This document shows, in pieces, positions 49,808 through 58,223 of a DNA stretch of 64,000 nt (position 1 is its first letter; each line of letters opens with the position of its first letter). Where the stretch lies: positions 625,880 through 689,879 of the forward strand of contig NZ_AP028155.1 in the NCBI RefSeq assembly GCF_033096445.1. Reading direction: 5' to 3'. This DNA is from Butyricimonas faecihominis (GTDB lineage: Bacteria > Bacteroidota > Bacteroidia > Bacteroidales > Marinifilaceae). Position numbers and translations under genes: made by a program. Under the pieces are notes generated by a model, which was given only the letters and a program-made list of their open reading frames with translations, did not search any database and had not been told where the DNA came from.

Positions 49808-51001
49808 ATGGACAAGAAAACGTATCACATTATACAATTGCTTTTTAAGTATTATCGAGAAACGTTAAGCGTTTCTGAGAAGGTTGAGTTAGAGGCTTGG
49901 CTGGCAGAAGACAAACGTAATCGGGAATTGTTGAAAAGTTACGAGCATTTTTCTCGGTTTGTTCAAGATATGCACTTTTATGGAGAAACGGATATGGAGA
50001 AGGGATATGATCGTGTTTTCTGGAAAATCGAAATACAACAAAAGAAGAAGGTTAACCGGATGCGTTGGATCACGTGGGGCAGTGTGGCAGCTTCTTTGAT
50101 GATTGTGGTTACATTTGCGATATTATGGCGACAGGGTTCAAGCGAAAGAGAACAATATCTCATGAAAACTCTTGCATCTCCTGATCGTTCCGGTGTGCAG
50201 TTACAACTTTCTGATGGAAAGACCATTTCTTTGGCCAAAGTGTTGGAAGTAAAGGAGATCGATGGAAGAAACGTGGCAACAAACGACACGGCGGGAATTG
50301 TTTATCAAAATATGCAGGAGGATATATTGCGGGAGGAAGAGATTATATATAATACGGTGATTACTCCCCGGGGTACAGAGTATCTGTTGACGTTATCCGA
50401 TGGTTCAAGAGTTTGGTTAAATTCTGATTCTCGTTTGAAGTTTCCGGTGAAGTTTTCTAAGGGGATGAGACGGGTTGAACTTGTCGGGGAAGGCTATTTT
50501 GAGGTAGCGAAGGATACTTCTTCACCTTTTATCGTGAATAGTGGAAAATTGGAAATAAAGGTTACAGGAACTTCTTTCAATATTGCGGCTTATCCGGATG
50601 AAAAAATAGTGCAAACCACACTGGTATCCGGTTCTGTTGACGTGAGTTGTCCGGAATGTGCGGATACTGAAAGCGTGTCGTTGGTTCCGAATGAGATTGC
50701 CATTTTCGTACCGGGGATTCAAAAGATAGAAAAGAAGAGGGTGGATATCGCTCCTTACGTGGCTTGGCATGAAGGTTTTCTGACTTTCCATGATGAGAGT
50801 TTAGGTTCTATTGCGAAAAAGTTAGAACGTTGGTATGATCTTACTTTTGAATTTGATCAACCGGAAACGGAAGAACTCATTTTTTACGGGAGTATTAAAC
50901 GACATGAAAATATCTCGCAGGTCTTGGATATGCTGAGATGCACGAATTTGATCGGTTTTACAATTATAGATTCGAAAACAGTACGCGTAACTCGATTATA
51001 A
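49808..51001 (+). CDS. FecR-type anti-sigma factor, locus B
   Basis: A 397-residue anti-sigma regulator with a cytoplasmic N-terminal domain (1-80), one membrane helix (ITWGSVAASLMIVVTFAIL, about 85-103), a periplasmic FecR domain (TPRGTEYLLTLSDGSRVWLN, VELVGEGYFEVAKD, KVTGTSFNIAAY) and a C-terminal DUF4974 domain (FHDESLGSIAKKLERWYDL, ISQVLDMLRCTN). It connects the STN-SusC to the upstream sigma factor. The gap to susC is 28 nt. Confidence 0.94.
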   Translation: MDKKTYHIIQLLFKYYRETLSVSEKVELEAWLAEDKRNRELLKSYEHFSRFVQDMHFYGETDMEKGYDRVFWKIEIQQKKKVNRMRWITWGSVAASLMIVVTFAILWRQGSSEREQYLMKTLASPDRSGVQLQLSDGKTISLAKVLEVKEIDGRNVATNDTAGIVYQNMQEDILREEEIIYNTVITPRGTEYLLTLSDGSRVWLNSDSRLKFPVKFSKGMRRVELVGEGYFEVAKDTSSPFIVNSGKLEIKVTGTSFNIAAYPDEKIVQTTLVSGSVDVSCPECADTESVSLVPNEIAIFVPGIQKIEKKRVDIAPYVAWHEGFLTFHDESLGSIAKKLERWYDLTFEFDQPETEELIFYGSIKRHENISQVLDMLRCTNLIGFTIIDSKTVRVTRL

Positions 51002-51029
51002 AAATCATTATTTATTAAAATTGAACTAT

Positions 51030-54000
51030 ATGAATGAATTGAACGATTGGCGGCTACAGTCGTGTAGTCCGAGGTATATCCTTTTGCGAAAGTGTTTTTT
51101 CATACTTATCGTGATGTTTTTCAGTATGATGACAAGTTTTACTTCTTTCGGGCAGACGAAGGAAAGGATTACTCTCAAGTTGGAAAATATGGCATTGGAA
51201 CAAGTATTAAAAAGAATAGAATTGGAGTCCGGCTATCGAATGTTGTACAATAAGGATCTTGTGGCAACGGTAAAAGGGATTACTATTCAGGTTAATAATG
51301 AATTGTTAGCTACCGTGTTGGATAAATGTTTGGATAGAACGAATTTATCATACATGATTAAAGAGAACACGATTATTATTGCTAAAAAAGGTTCGGAAAA
51401 TAGGATTGAGGTAACCACGACAATAATTAAAGGTGTGGTGAAGGATAAGAAGGGAGAACCATTAGTTGGTGTTTCCGTGGTGATAGCCGGAACAGCAACA
51501 GGTACAGCGACAGATGTGAATGGTAATTTCTCTTTACCGGTAAAGGATTCGACAGGAACTTTGTTATTCACGTATATTGGTTTCAAGATGCAGAGGGTGG
51601 TATTTCACCGGGGCAAAGAAGTGCTGGTTGTAATGGATGAGGATTTATCTGAATTGGATGCGGTAACGGTGATTGCCTATGGTTCTCGTAAAAAGAGGGA
51701 ATTAATTGGTGCCGTATCTTCTGTAAAGGCAGATGAGATGAAGGAGCTTCCGACCGCAAGTTTTGAAAATTTGTTACAGGGACGCATGTCTGGAGTGGAG
51801 GTCGTGAACCAGTCCGGGGCTCCGGGAGGAGGAGGGACATTAGTTGTTGTTCGGGGTTATAATACTTTTAATTCACAGTTTGATGAACCTCTTAGTAATA
51901 GTGCTCCTCTTTATGTGATTGACGGAGTTCCCATGTATTCATTCACTTCTCCTCGTACGGGAACCAATACAATTGCAGAAATAGATCCGTCTATTATTGA
52001 ATCCGTGGAAGTGTTGAAAGATGCGGCTTCAGCTGCAATCTATGGTTCCAGAGGTGGAAATGGTGTAATCCTTATCACGACTAAAAAAGGGAAACAAGGA
52101 CATTCAAACTTTTCTGCTAATTTTTCATATACAGGTTCTATTTTCCCGAAAGCTCCGAAACATTATGGTGGGATGATGGAACGAAATTATAATATAGCAG
52201 CATTAAAAGCTTATCGTACAGCTAGTTTTTTTACTGGGGAATATCCTAATTCAATTGCCGAAGGAAGTGGTTTTATGGGAGGACAATATGATTATTTCTG
52301 GAACAAAGGTAATCCTATTGACAAGGATGATATAAAAGCACTTCGTGTCTTACAAGATAGTTTGAATCCATTTTATAATAATGCTACAGATTGGTACAAA
52401 GAAGCTTTTCGTACGGGGAAAGTATATAATGTTAATTTACAGGCTAGTGGGGGAACGGAGTTAATTCGGTATATGGTTGCGGCAGGATATTATAGTGAAT
52501 CTGGAATCATGTTGAGTAGCGATTTTAATAGGATGAATGTGAATGTGGGATTAAATATTCAACCTCATAAACGGATAAAACTAGATACTCGTCTTTATGC
52601 AGCTTATACAGATCGTAGTCGAGGAAAGTCTCCGAATGGGAAAAGAATGAATTATAAGGTCGAGGGATTAACAGTGGATCCGAGAACTGCCTCTTCTTTA
52701 ACATTGAATTCTGGTGTGGTAAAGGATAAATTATTAGAAGCTCTTAATGAACAGATAGATAAAAATAATTCTTATCGGTTTATGGGAAATATGGGATTGA
52801 GTTTTGAATTTATAGATGGATTGAATGTAAGGGTAGATGGTGGTATTGATTATAATCAGAATAATCGTAACTTCTTTCGTCCTAGCACGATGGATGTATC
52901 TAAAATGAATGAAAATTATATAGAGGAGGGAATTACGCGGAATATTTTCATGCAGGGAGAGGCTCTTCTGAATTATAGATTTTCGATCCAAGAGAAACAC
53001 AATTTTGAGTTATTATTGGGAATTTCTATGGATAAATCTCAATTATTTGAAAATGATGCTGATGCTCTTGGTACTCCAAGTGATTACATTCACTATATAC
53101 AGGGAACAACTCCTATTAAATACACGAAACCCGAATGGGGTGATCCCGTGGCTTATGAAACCGTGCATGCTTCTTCTAAATTGGAAGAAAAGATAAATTT
53201 GAGCTATTTTGGTCGTTTTGCTTATAATTTTAAAACTCGCTACTTGTTTGAGTTTACTTTGCGTCGAGATGGTTCTTCTGTTTTTGGTGAAGATCAACGT
53301 TGGGCAACATTTCCGTCAGTGGCTATTGGTTGGACATTTTCAGACGAATCTTTTTTGAAATCAGTTAATTGGTTAAGTTATGGAAAAATTCGAGCAAGCT
53401 GGGGACAATCCGGAGTACAGTTTGATAAGGCTTATCTTGCTCATGGATTGATGGAAATAGGCGCTATTTATGATGGAGAACGAGGAATGAGGGCTAGCGG
53501 TATCTTGAATCGGAAACTGGGTTGGGAACAATCGGATCAATATGATTTGGGATTGGACTTGGATTTTCTTGATTATCGGATCAAATTTAAATTTGATTAT
53601 TATTATCGTTATACGAAAGATAAACTATGGAAAGTAAACCTGCCAAGCGGAGGAAGTTTTTTAGGTGGATTCTCTAAACAATGGCGGAATGCCATGGAAG
53701 TTTCTAATGAAGGTATTGAATTTGAAGTTACTTGTGATATTCTTAGAGAGACTAAAGTTACTTGGCGAAGTAAAATAACAGCTTCTAGAAACTGGAATCG
53801 TTTTGAAAAATCTTATTCGGGTAAAGATGAGGATACGTTTATTATAGGTAAACCTCTTTTCAATATTTATTTATATAAAGACAATGGCTATTATAATTCA
53901 CAAGATGAAGTTCCTGTTTATTATCAGGCTGACGGATTTAAAAAGTATTTAATGCCGATGTATGAAACGCAATATTTTACGGCAGGGGATCCTAAAGTTA

Positions 54001-54563
54001 TGGATGTCAATGGCGATGGAAAAATAGATATATCTGATTTCGTGAGAGTAGGTTCTTCTGTACCGAAACTTTATGGCGGTTGGGCTAATGAACTAAGGTG
54101 GCGGGATTTTGATTTAAATTTACTTTTTACCTATTCTTTGGGAAGGGATATGTATAAAACTTATGATATTCGTTCATTGGATGCTTATAATGGTGGACAA
54201 GGTGGACAGGCATTGTATATCAATACGGATAAGGCCTCTTTCTGGACGGAAAATAATCATAAGGCTCAATATGCTCGTCTGGGAACATTGAATACAATGG
54301 GAGGTATGCTGGAATCTAATCTTGAAACAGTTTCTTACATGAAACTCAAGCAACTCACGTTAGGTTATAATCTTCCGAAAGAATGGGCTAGGAAAGTAGG
54401 GATGGTTGGATTAAGAGCGTTTATTACAGGAGAGAATGTGTTTATTCTTTCTAATTATTCGGGTGTCGATCCGGAGGTTGTTAGCATAGAAAATGGGCAG
54501 GATGATTTTAATACTTACCCGTTAGCACGAAAATGGACCATTGGTTTAACTCTTAATTTTTAA
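51030..54563 (+). CDS. SusC/RagA TonB-dependent transporter with STN domain, locus B
   Basis: The frame opens at TTG 51021, but ATG 51030 (1177 residues) is the natural start. After a signal/anchor segment (FFILIVMFFSMMTSFTSFG) come an STN domain (about 45-115), a carboxypeptidase-D-like domain (about 128-205, IIKGVVKDKKGEPLVGVSV), a plug (GRMSGVEVVNQSGAPGGGG, LKDAASAAIYGSRGGNG) and a barrel ending WTIGLTLNF. The plug includes SFTSPRTGTN, the same insertion as in locus A. Overall similarity to the locus A SusC is high from plug to C-terminus (RRDGSSVFG, GKIRASWGQSG, NWNRFEKSYSGKD). Cargo is unknown. Confidence 0.95.
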   Translation: MNELNDWRLQSCSPRYILLRKCFFILIVMFFSMMTSFTSFGQTKERITLKLENMALEQVLKRIELESGYRMLYNKDLVATVKGITIQVNNELLATVLDKCLDRTNLSYMIKENTIIIAKKGSENRIEVTTTIIKGVVKDKKGEPLVGVSVVIAGTATGTATDVNGNFSLPVKDSTGTLLFTYIGFKMQRVVFHRGKEVLVVMDEDLSELDAVTVIAYGSRKKRELIGAVSSVKADEMKELPTASFENLLQGRMSGVEVVNQSGAPGGGGTLVVVRGYNTFNSQFDEPLSNSAPLYVIDGVPMYSFTSPRTGTNTIAEIDPSIIESVEVLKDAASAAIYGSRGGNGVILITTKKGKQGHSNFSANFSYTGSIFPKAPKHYGGMMERNYNIAALKAYRTASFFTGEYPNSIAEGSGFMGGQYDYFWNKGNPIDKDDIKALRVLQDSLNPFYNNATDWYKEAFRTGKVYNVNLQASGGTELIRYMVAAGYYSESGIMLSSDFNRMNVNVGLNIQPHKRIKLDTRLYAAYTDRSRGKSPNGKRMNYKVEGLTVDPRTASSLTLNSGVVKDKLLEALNEQIDKNNSYRFMGNMGLSFEFIDGLNVRVDGGIDYNQNNRNFFRPSTMDVSKMNENYIEEGITRNIFMQGEALLNYRFSIQEKHNFELLLGISMDKSQLFENDADALGTPSDYIHYIQGTTPIKYTKPEWGDPVAYETVHASSKLEEKINLSYFGRFAYNFKTRYLFEFTLRRDGSSVFGEDQRWATFPSVAIGWTFSDESFLKSVNWLSYGKIRASWGQSGVQFDKAYLAHGLMEIGAIYDGERGMRASGILNRKLGWEQSDQYDLGLDLDFLDYRIKFKFDYYYRYTKDKLWKVNLPSGGSFLGGFSKQWRNAMEVSNEGIEFEVTCDILRETKVTWRSKITASRNWNRFEKSYSGKDEDTFIIGKPLFNIYLYKDNGYYNSQDEVPVYYQADGFKKYLMPMYETQYFTAGDPKVMDVNGDGKIDISDFVRVGSSVPKLYGGWANELRWRDFDLNLLFTYSLGRDMYKTYDIRSLDAYNGGQGGQALYINTDKASFWTENNHKAQYARLGTLNTMGGMLESNLETVSYMKLKQLTLGYNLPKEWARKVGMVGLRAFITGENVFILSNYSGVDPEVVSIENGQDDFNTYPLARKWTIGLTLNF

Positions 54564-54567
54564 AAAC

Positions 54568-56118
54568 ATGAGACTAAAAAGATTGTTATATATAGCGGGA
54601 TTATTCGTGTGTTGTTCTTGTGGAGATATGTTGGATGTAGAGCCTGAAATTGCTGTAACCTACACGAACTATTTCCAAAATGAACAGGATGTACACAAAA
54701 CGTATATTGATATGTATGCTAAAATGCGAGAAGTATATTTTCAATATCAATTGCAACCTCATCACAAAATGGGACTAGTATATGACCAATGTAATGAATA
54801 TTACTCTTATGCAAATGAATTGAAAAATCTCTCTGTTGAGGCCTTTAAAAAAGTTGCCGGGACGAGCTGGATTCTTCACTATAATGTAATCTTTCAATCT
54901 AACTTGATATTGGACAATCTGTATCGTGTTCAGAATTTGCACAAAGATAGAGAGAATTTTTACAAGGGACATTGCTATTTTGCTAAAGGTTTGATGTATT
55001 ATGAAATTGCTAGACGTTGGGGAAACGCTCCGATTACTAGAGATGCCAAAAGTATAGATCCGTTAGGGCGTAGTGATGCGAAAGTTGTATTAGATACAGC
55101 GTTGTCTAATGCTTTGAAAGCTTTTGATCTGTTAAAAAACTATGATGAGGCAGTTGATTATAACGGACAGAAATTGAAAAAATATTATGCACATAAGGGA
55201 GCGGCTGCGGCACTTTTAGCTAACATTTACGCATGGAAAGGTGGTTTATTCAATGATCCGGATGCTTACAAGGAGACTGAAAAGTACTGTACTTTAATTA
55301 TTGAAAATAAAGTGGGGATTTATAAAATGGTTGATACGCCTGAAGAAGTCTGTTCTGTTGTCATGGATCGCATGAGTTCTGAATCTGTTTTTGAATTGTT
55401 GAATAGTAGTATTGACTTTGGTTTCACGACCGGACGTTTTTCCCCGGGTATAAATTTCCATATAGGGGCAAACTATGGCTATGGGGGATATCCGTTAAAC
55501 CCCTTTGGCTCTTTGTCTAATAATCAATATGAAAATCTTTATCTCATAAAAAATGATCGGGTAAAGAAGATTTGGGGTGATGAGGATTTAAGACGTGCGG
55601 CTTATTTTTGGAAATTTGATGAAATGGCAGAAACTGATAATGAGGTTACGGGCGGCTACGCTTATCCATATTTCTGGCGTAAACCATTATTGGATGCGGC
55701 TTGGGTTCCGGCGGAAATGATAAATGTAGATGGTAATAAAATATTTTGGCGTTTGGCTGAAATTTATTTACTACGAGCAGAAGCACGTTGTCGTGCAAAT
55801 TTGCCGGGGGCAGAAGATGATTTGAATTATGTTAGAAATCGGGCTCATGCAAAAATCTATCCTGCGGATACTGATACTGAAGGTTTACAGATGGCAATAT
55901 TCAGGGAGAGGGAACGAGAAATGTTTTTTGACGGAGAACGGTATTATGATATTGTTCGGAACGGATACTATAATTTCCCGGGAATGATTTCTGAAACGTT
56001 CGAGAAACTTTCCGAACAGGATGTAAAAGATGGAGCGTTATATGTTCCGATAATGGATACGGAAATGCAGCGCAATACTTTAATGCGTCAGAATCCGTAT
56101 TGGTTAGCAAGATGGTAA
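54568..56118 (+). CDS. SusD/RagB-family surface lipoprotein, locus B
   Basis: A 516-residue lipoprotein (lipobox FVCCSC) with the SusD fold: MLDVEPEIAVTYTNYFQNEQDV, AHKGAAAALLANIYAWKGG, IFWRLAEIYLLRAEARCRANL, LNYVRNRAHAKIY and FREREREMFFDGERYYDIVRNG. It begins 4 nt after the SusC stop and forms the capture lid of the transporter. It is the closest match in the window to the locus A SusD (shared NGQKLKKYYAHKGA/NGNAIKYKSTPSKGA, VTGGYAYP and MRQNPYWL/MRQNSYWL near the end). Confidence 0.93.
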   Translation: MRLKRLLYIAGLFVCCSCGDMLDVEPEIAVTYTNYFQNEQDVHKTYIDMYAKMREVYFQYQLQPHHKMGLVYDQCNEYYSYANELKNLSVEAFKKVAGTSWILHYNVIFQSNLILDNLYRVQNLHKDRENFYKGHCYFAKGLMYYEIARRWGNAPITRDAKSIDPLGRSDAKVVLDTALSNALKAFDLLKNYDEAVDYNGQKLKKYYAHKGAAAALLANIYAWKGGLFNDPDAYKETEKYCTLIIENKVGIYKMVDTPEEVCSVVMDRMSSESVFELLNSSIDFGFTTGRFSPGINFHIGANYGYGGYPLNPFGSLSNNQYENLYLIKNDRVKKIWGDEDLRRAAYFWKFDEMAETDNEVTGGYAYPYFWRKPLLDAAWVPAEMINVDGNKIFWRLAEIYLLRAEARCRANLPGAEDDLNYVRNRAHAKIYPADTDTEGLQMAIFREREREMFFDGERYYDIVRNGYYNFPGMISETFEKLSEQDVKDGALYVPIMDTEMQRNTLMRQNPYWLARW

Positions 56119-56147
56119 TGATTGGTAAAATATACAATGTAGTTATT

Positions 56148-56732
56148 ATGAGTAAATTATTAGTTACAATGATAGTACTCCTTTTGATAGGAGGGTGTTC
56201 TACAAATTGGAATTTTGAGAATACTGGATTAGCTAAGGAACATTTCGACGGAAATATGTATGAATATCTAAAAAGTGACTCTTATAATTGGGATTCAATA
56301 CGATTAATAATAGAAAAGGCAGAGTTGGTACCTTTGTTCGAGGGGAAAGACCCGATTACTTTTATAGGTCCCACGAATCACTCTGTTAGAAAATGGATGA
56401 ATGACAAGTTTATAATTTGTATCAATGACATAGATAAAGATGCTTGTATTAAAATTGTTAAGGATCATTTGTTTGCCGGGAAGATATTACGTGACGATAT
56501 TCCCCAAGGAAAATATCTTACACAAGAAGGGGGAGATGTTTATACGACTCTTTCTGGAAAGAGTATTTGGATGGGGCTGTTTTATGAAGATTATGGTAAT
56601 GTTGTAGAAGGGGGAGTACGGGTGATCTATTTAAAGGGAGATGTGACTATTGATATTGCTTCTTCTAACATACAGCCTACAAATGGGGTTGTACATTCAT
56701 TGAGCTATAATTACGTGTTAGGTGGATTATGA
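56148..56732 (+). CDS. Fasciclin (FAS1)-domain lipoprotein, locus B
   Basis: The frame is open from 56100, inside susD, but the lipoprotein signal MSKLLVTMIVLLLIGGC begins at 56148, giving 194 residues. One divergent FAS1 domain is present: PITFIGPTNHSVRKWM (H1-like), VKDHLFAGK and a C-terminal NIQPTNGVVHSLSYNYVLGGL. It is the paralogue of the locus A gene (18417-19049), including the N-terminal SDSYNWDSIRLIIEKAEL segment. It is probably a surface accessory of the SusCD complex; FAS1 domains usually bind other proteins or matrix. Confidence 0.8.
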   Translation: MSKLLVTMIVLLLIGGCSTNWNFENTGLAKEHFDGNMYEYLKSDSYNWDSIRLIIEKAELVPLFEGKDPITFIGPTNHSVRKWMNDKFIICINDIDKDACIKIVKDHLFAGKILRDDIPQGKYLTQEGGDVYTTLSGKSIWMGLFYEDYGNVVEGGVRVIYLKGDVTIDIASSNIQPTNGVVHSLSYNYVLGGL

Positions 56733-56752
56733 TGAACTTTAAATAATTAATT

Positions 56753-57178
56753 ATGAGATGTAGTATTATATATTTAATATGTGTCGTGTTTCTTGTTGCA
56801 TGTAATGATGTTACGGTAGGATATTTAGAGACTGAAAATGCCGAGTATATACCTGATAACATGGAAATACCTCAAATCGAGGATCTAGACGAAGTTGTGG
56901 ATGCCCTACGTATAAAGAATAACGCACCTTGGGTAACACAACCTATTCAGGGTATAGAAGGAACTGATCCGATGATTTATTCTATCGAAGAAGTAACTGC
57001 GACAGAAGGTGGAGATGCAATGGTATTTAAACAGGAATTGAGGATTATAGGAAACGGAAGTTTCTATTATCCTTTAGAACATAAAGCTCCAGCTGGTAAG
57101 TATGTGGTTTCGATTCGAATTACAAACGAGGGATATAGCCATGTCGTAAAAGATATTTACACTTTTGTCGTGAAGTAA
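56753..57178 (+). CDS. Small lipoprotein, last gene of SusCD-fasciclin locus B
   Basis: A 141-residue lipoprotein (lipobox CVVFLVAC). The family is not recognised. It is paralogous to the locus A protein at 17839-18390: CNDVTVGYL, QGIEGTDPM, KAPAGKYVVSIRITNEGYS and a C-terminal FVVK are shared, while the Trp/Pro-rich middle insert of the A copy is missing. The beta-rich C-terminal half suggests an Ig-like surface domain. It closes the locus B operon before a strong terminator. Confidence 0.72.
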   Translation: MRCSIIYLICVVFLVACNDVTVGYLETENAEYIPDNMEIPQIEDLDEVVDALRIKNNAPWVTQPIQGIEGTDPMIYSIEEVTATEGGDAMVFKQELRIIGNGSFYYPLEHKAPAGKYVVSIRITNEGYSHVVKDIYTFVVK

Positions 57179-57202
57179 ACAAAGAGTGATCGTGGTGGCA
57201 TG

Positions 57203-57238
57203 AGGGGTCCGTGTTATGCGGACCCCTTATTTTATTTT
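57203..57238 (+). terminator. Terminator of locus B
   Basis: AGGGGTCCG (57203-57211) pairs with CGGACCCCT (57219-57227), followed by TATTTTATTTT. The lepB stop of the opposite strand lies at its edge. Confidence 0.8.
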
Positions 57239-58081
57239 CTTGAAAAAGCGTTGCCACACGTATTTTTTCGTGTGTGGGTCTTTTGACGTGAGGACGAACG
57301 AGGCTTTGCCCACGATAAAGTCTTCGGGGATGGGACCGATATATCGGGAATCCCGGGAGTTGAAGACTTGGTCTCCGGCCACGAAGTACCAGTTTTTTTG
57401 GAACGTGTATTCACGGATCAAGGAGTCACGGATGTAGAGTTGGCGATCTTGCGAGTGTACGGGTGCTTGGGTTTCGTAAGCGATCAGGTGGCGGTATAGC
57501 GAAAAGTTTAACGTGTCAATGGTGATAGTGGTTCCCGCGGCGGGAAGGTACAGGGGACCGAAGTCTTGGATGTTCCAGCGATGCCAGTAATCGAAGGGGA
57601 AAGCGTTGTAAATTCCCGGGGCATACTCCCCACAGTAATGGTGCAGGCGTTGTTGTTCCTCCATGTTTCCGTAGCCGGTTTGGCCGTTGATATGATTGAT
57701 CCCGGCGATGATTGATAACGTGTCTCCGGGCAGGGCGATACAGCGTTTCACGTAAAATGTTCCTAAATCCATATCCCAGCGACCGTTCGTGTGCGTGGGA
57801 AAGTTGAAAACGATCACGTCATTGCGTTTCAGGGAAGAGAACCCCGGTACCCGCACGGTTTCCGGGTGCGCGCCATCCAGAAAGTCGAAGTTTTTGTAAA
57901 AGCGGGCTCCCATGTACATTTTGTTCACCACGATAAAATCTCCCGGTTCGATCGTCGGGTACATCGAATCGGAAGGGATGCTGTAAAAGTCCACGATAAA
58001 AAAGCGCAACAGGGCGGCAATCACGATGGCCAGCAGGACGGCTCCCACGTACTGGAATATGGATTTAATTACTTTCTTCAT
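57227..58081 (-). CDS. lepB: Signal peptidase I
   Basis: The 284-residue protein has one N-terminal membrane helix (VGAVLLAIVIAALLRFFIV) and the Ser/Lys-dyad motifs: nucleophile Ser in SIPSDSMYPT (Ser39 area), general-base Lys in FYVKRCIALPGD, and box E as GDQVFNSRDSRYIG, where Gln replaces the usual Asn of GDN. It cleaves signal peptides of exported proteins. Its ATG overlaps the stop (TGA, 58078-58080) of the RND-pump remnant upstream. Confidence 0.93.
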   Translation of the reverse strand: MKKVIKSIFQYVGAVLLAIVIAALLRFFIVDFYSIPSDSMYPTIEPGDFIVVNKMYMGARFYKNFDFLDGAHPETVRVPGFSSLKRNDVIVFNFPTHTNGRWDMDLGTFYVKRCIALPGDTLSIIAGINHINGQTGYGNMEEQQRLHHYCGEYAPGIYNAFPFDYWHRWNIQDFGPLYLPAAGTTITIDTLNFSLYRHLIAYETQAPVHSQDRQLYIRDSLIREYTFQKNWYFVAGDQVFNSRDSRYIGPIPEDFIVGKASFVLTSKDPHTKKYVWQRFFKKIK

Positions 58082-58194
58082 TTTTTTCTTGAGATAAAAA
58101 TACGTTCTAAATAGTAATAAAACAAGGGAATGATGAATAAACTGACGAAGGTTCCGACCGTCATTCCGGCAATAAGTGTGATCGACGTGGGCAT
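58078..58194 (-). pseudogene. C-terminal remnant of an RND efflux pump
   Basis: A 38-codon frame on the minus strand reads MPTSITLIAGMTVGTFVSLF then IIPLFYYYLERIFISRKK and stop. This matches the last transmembrane segment and tail of AcrB/CusA-type RND permeases (small-residue GG/GM turn, T-x-SLFI-IP-FYY). No start or RND body precedes it; the ligase gene ends 30 nt upstream. The stop overlaps the lepB start as ATGA, consistent with an ancestral operon junction that was kept when the rest of the pump gene was lost. Confidence 0.55.
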
Positions 58195-58223
58195 TACTAA
58201 TTTGTAATAAATAAAATGGGACT

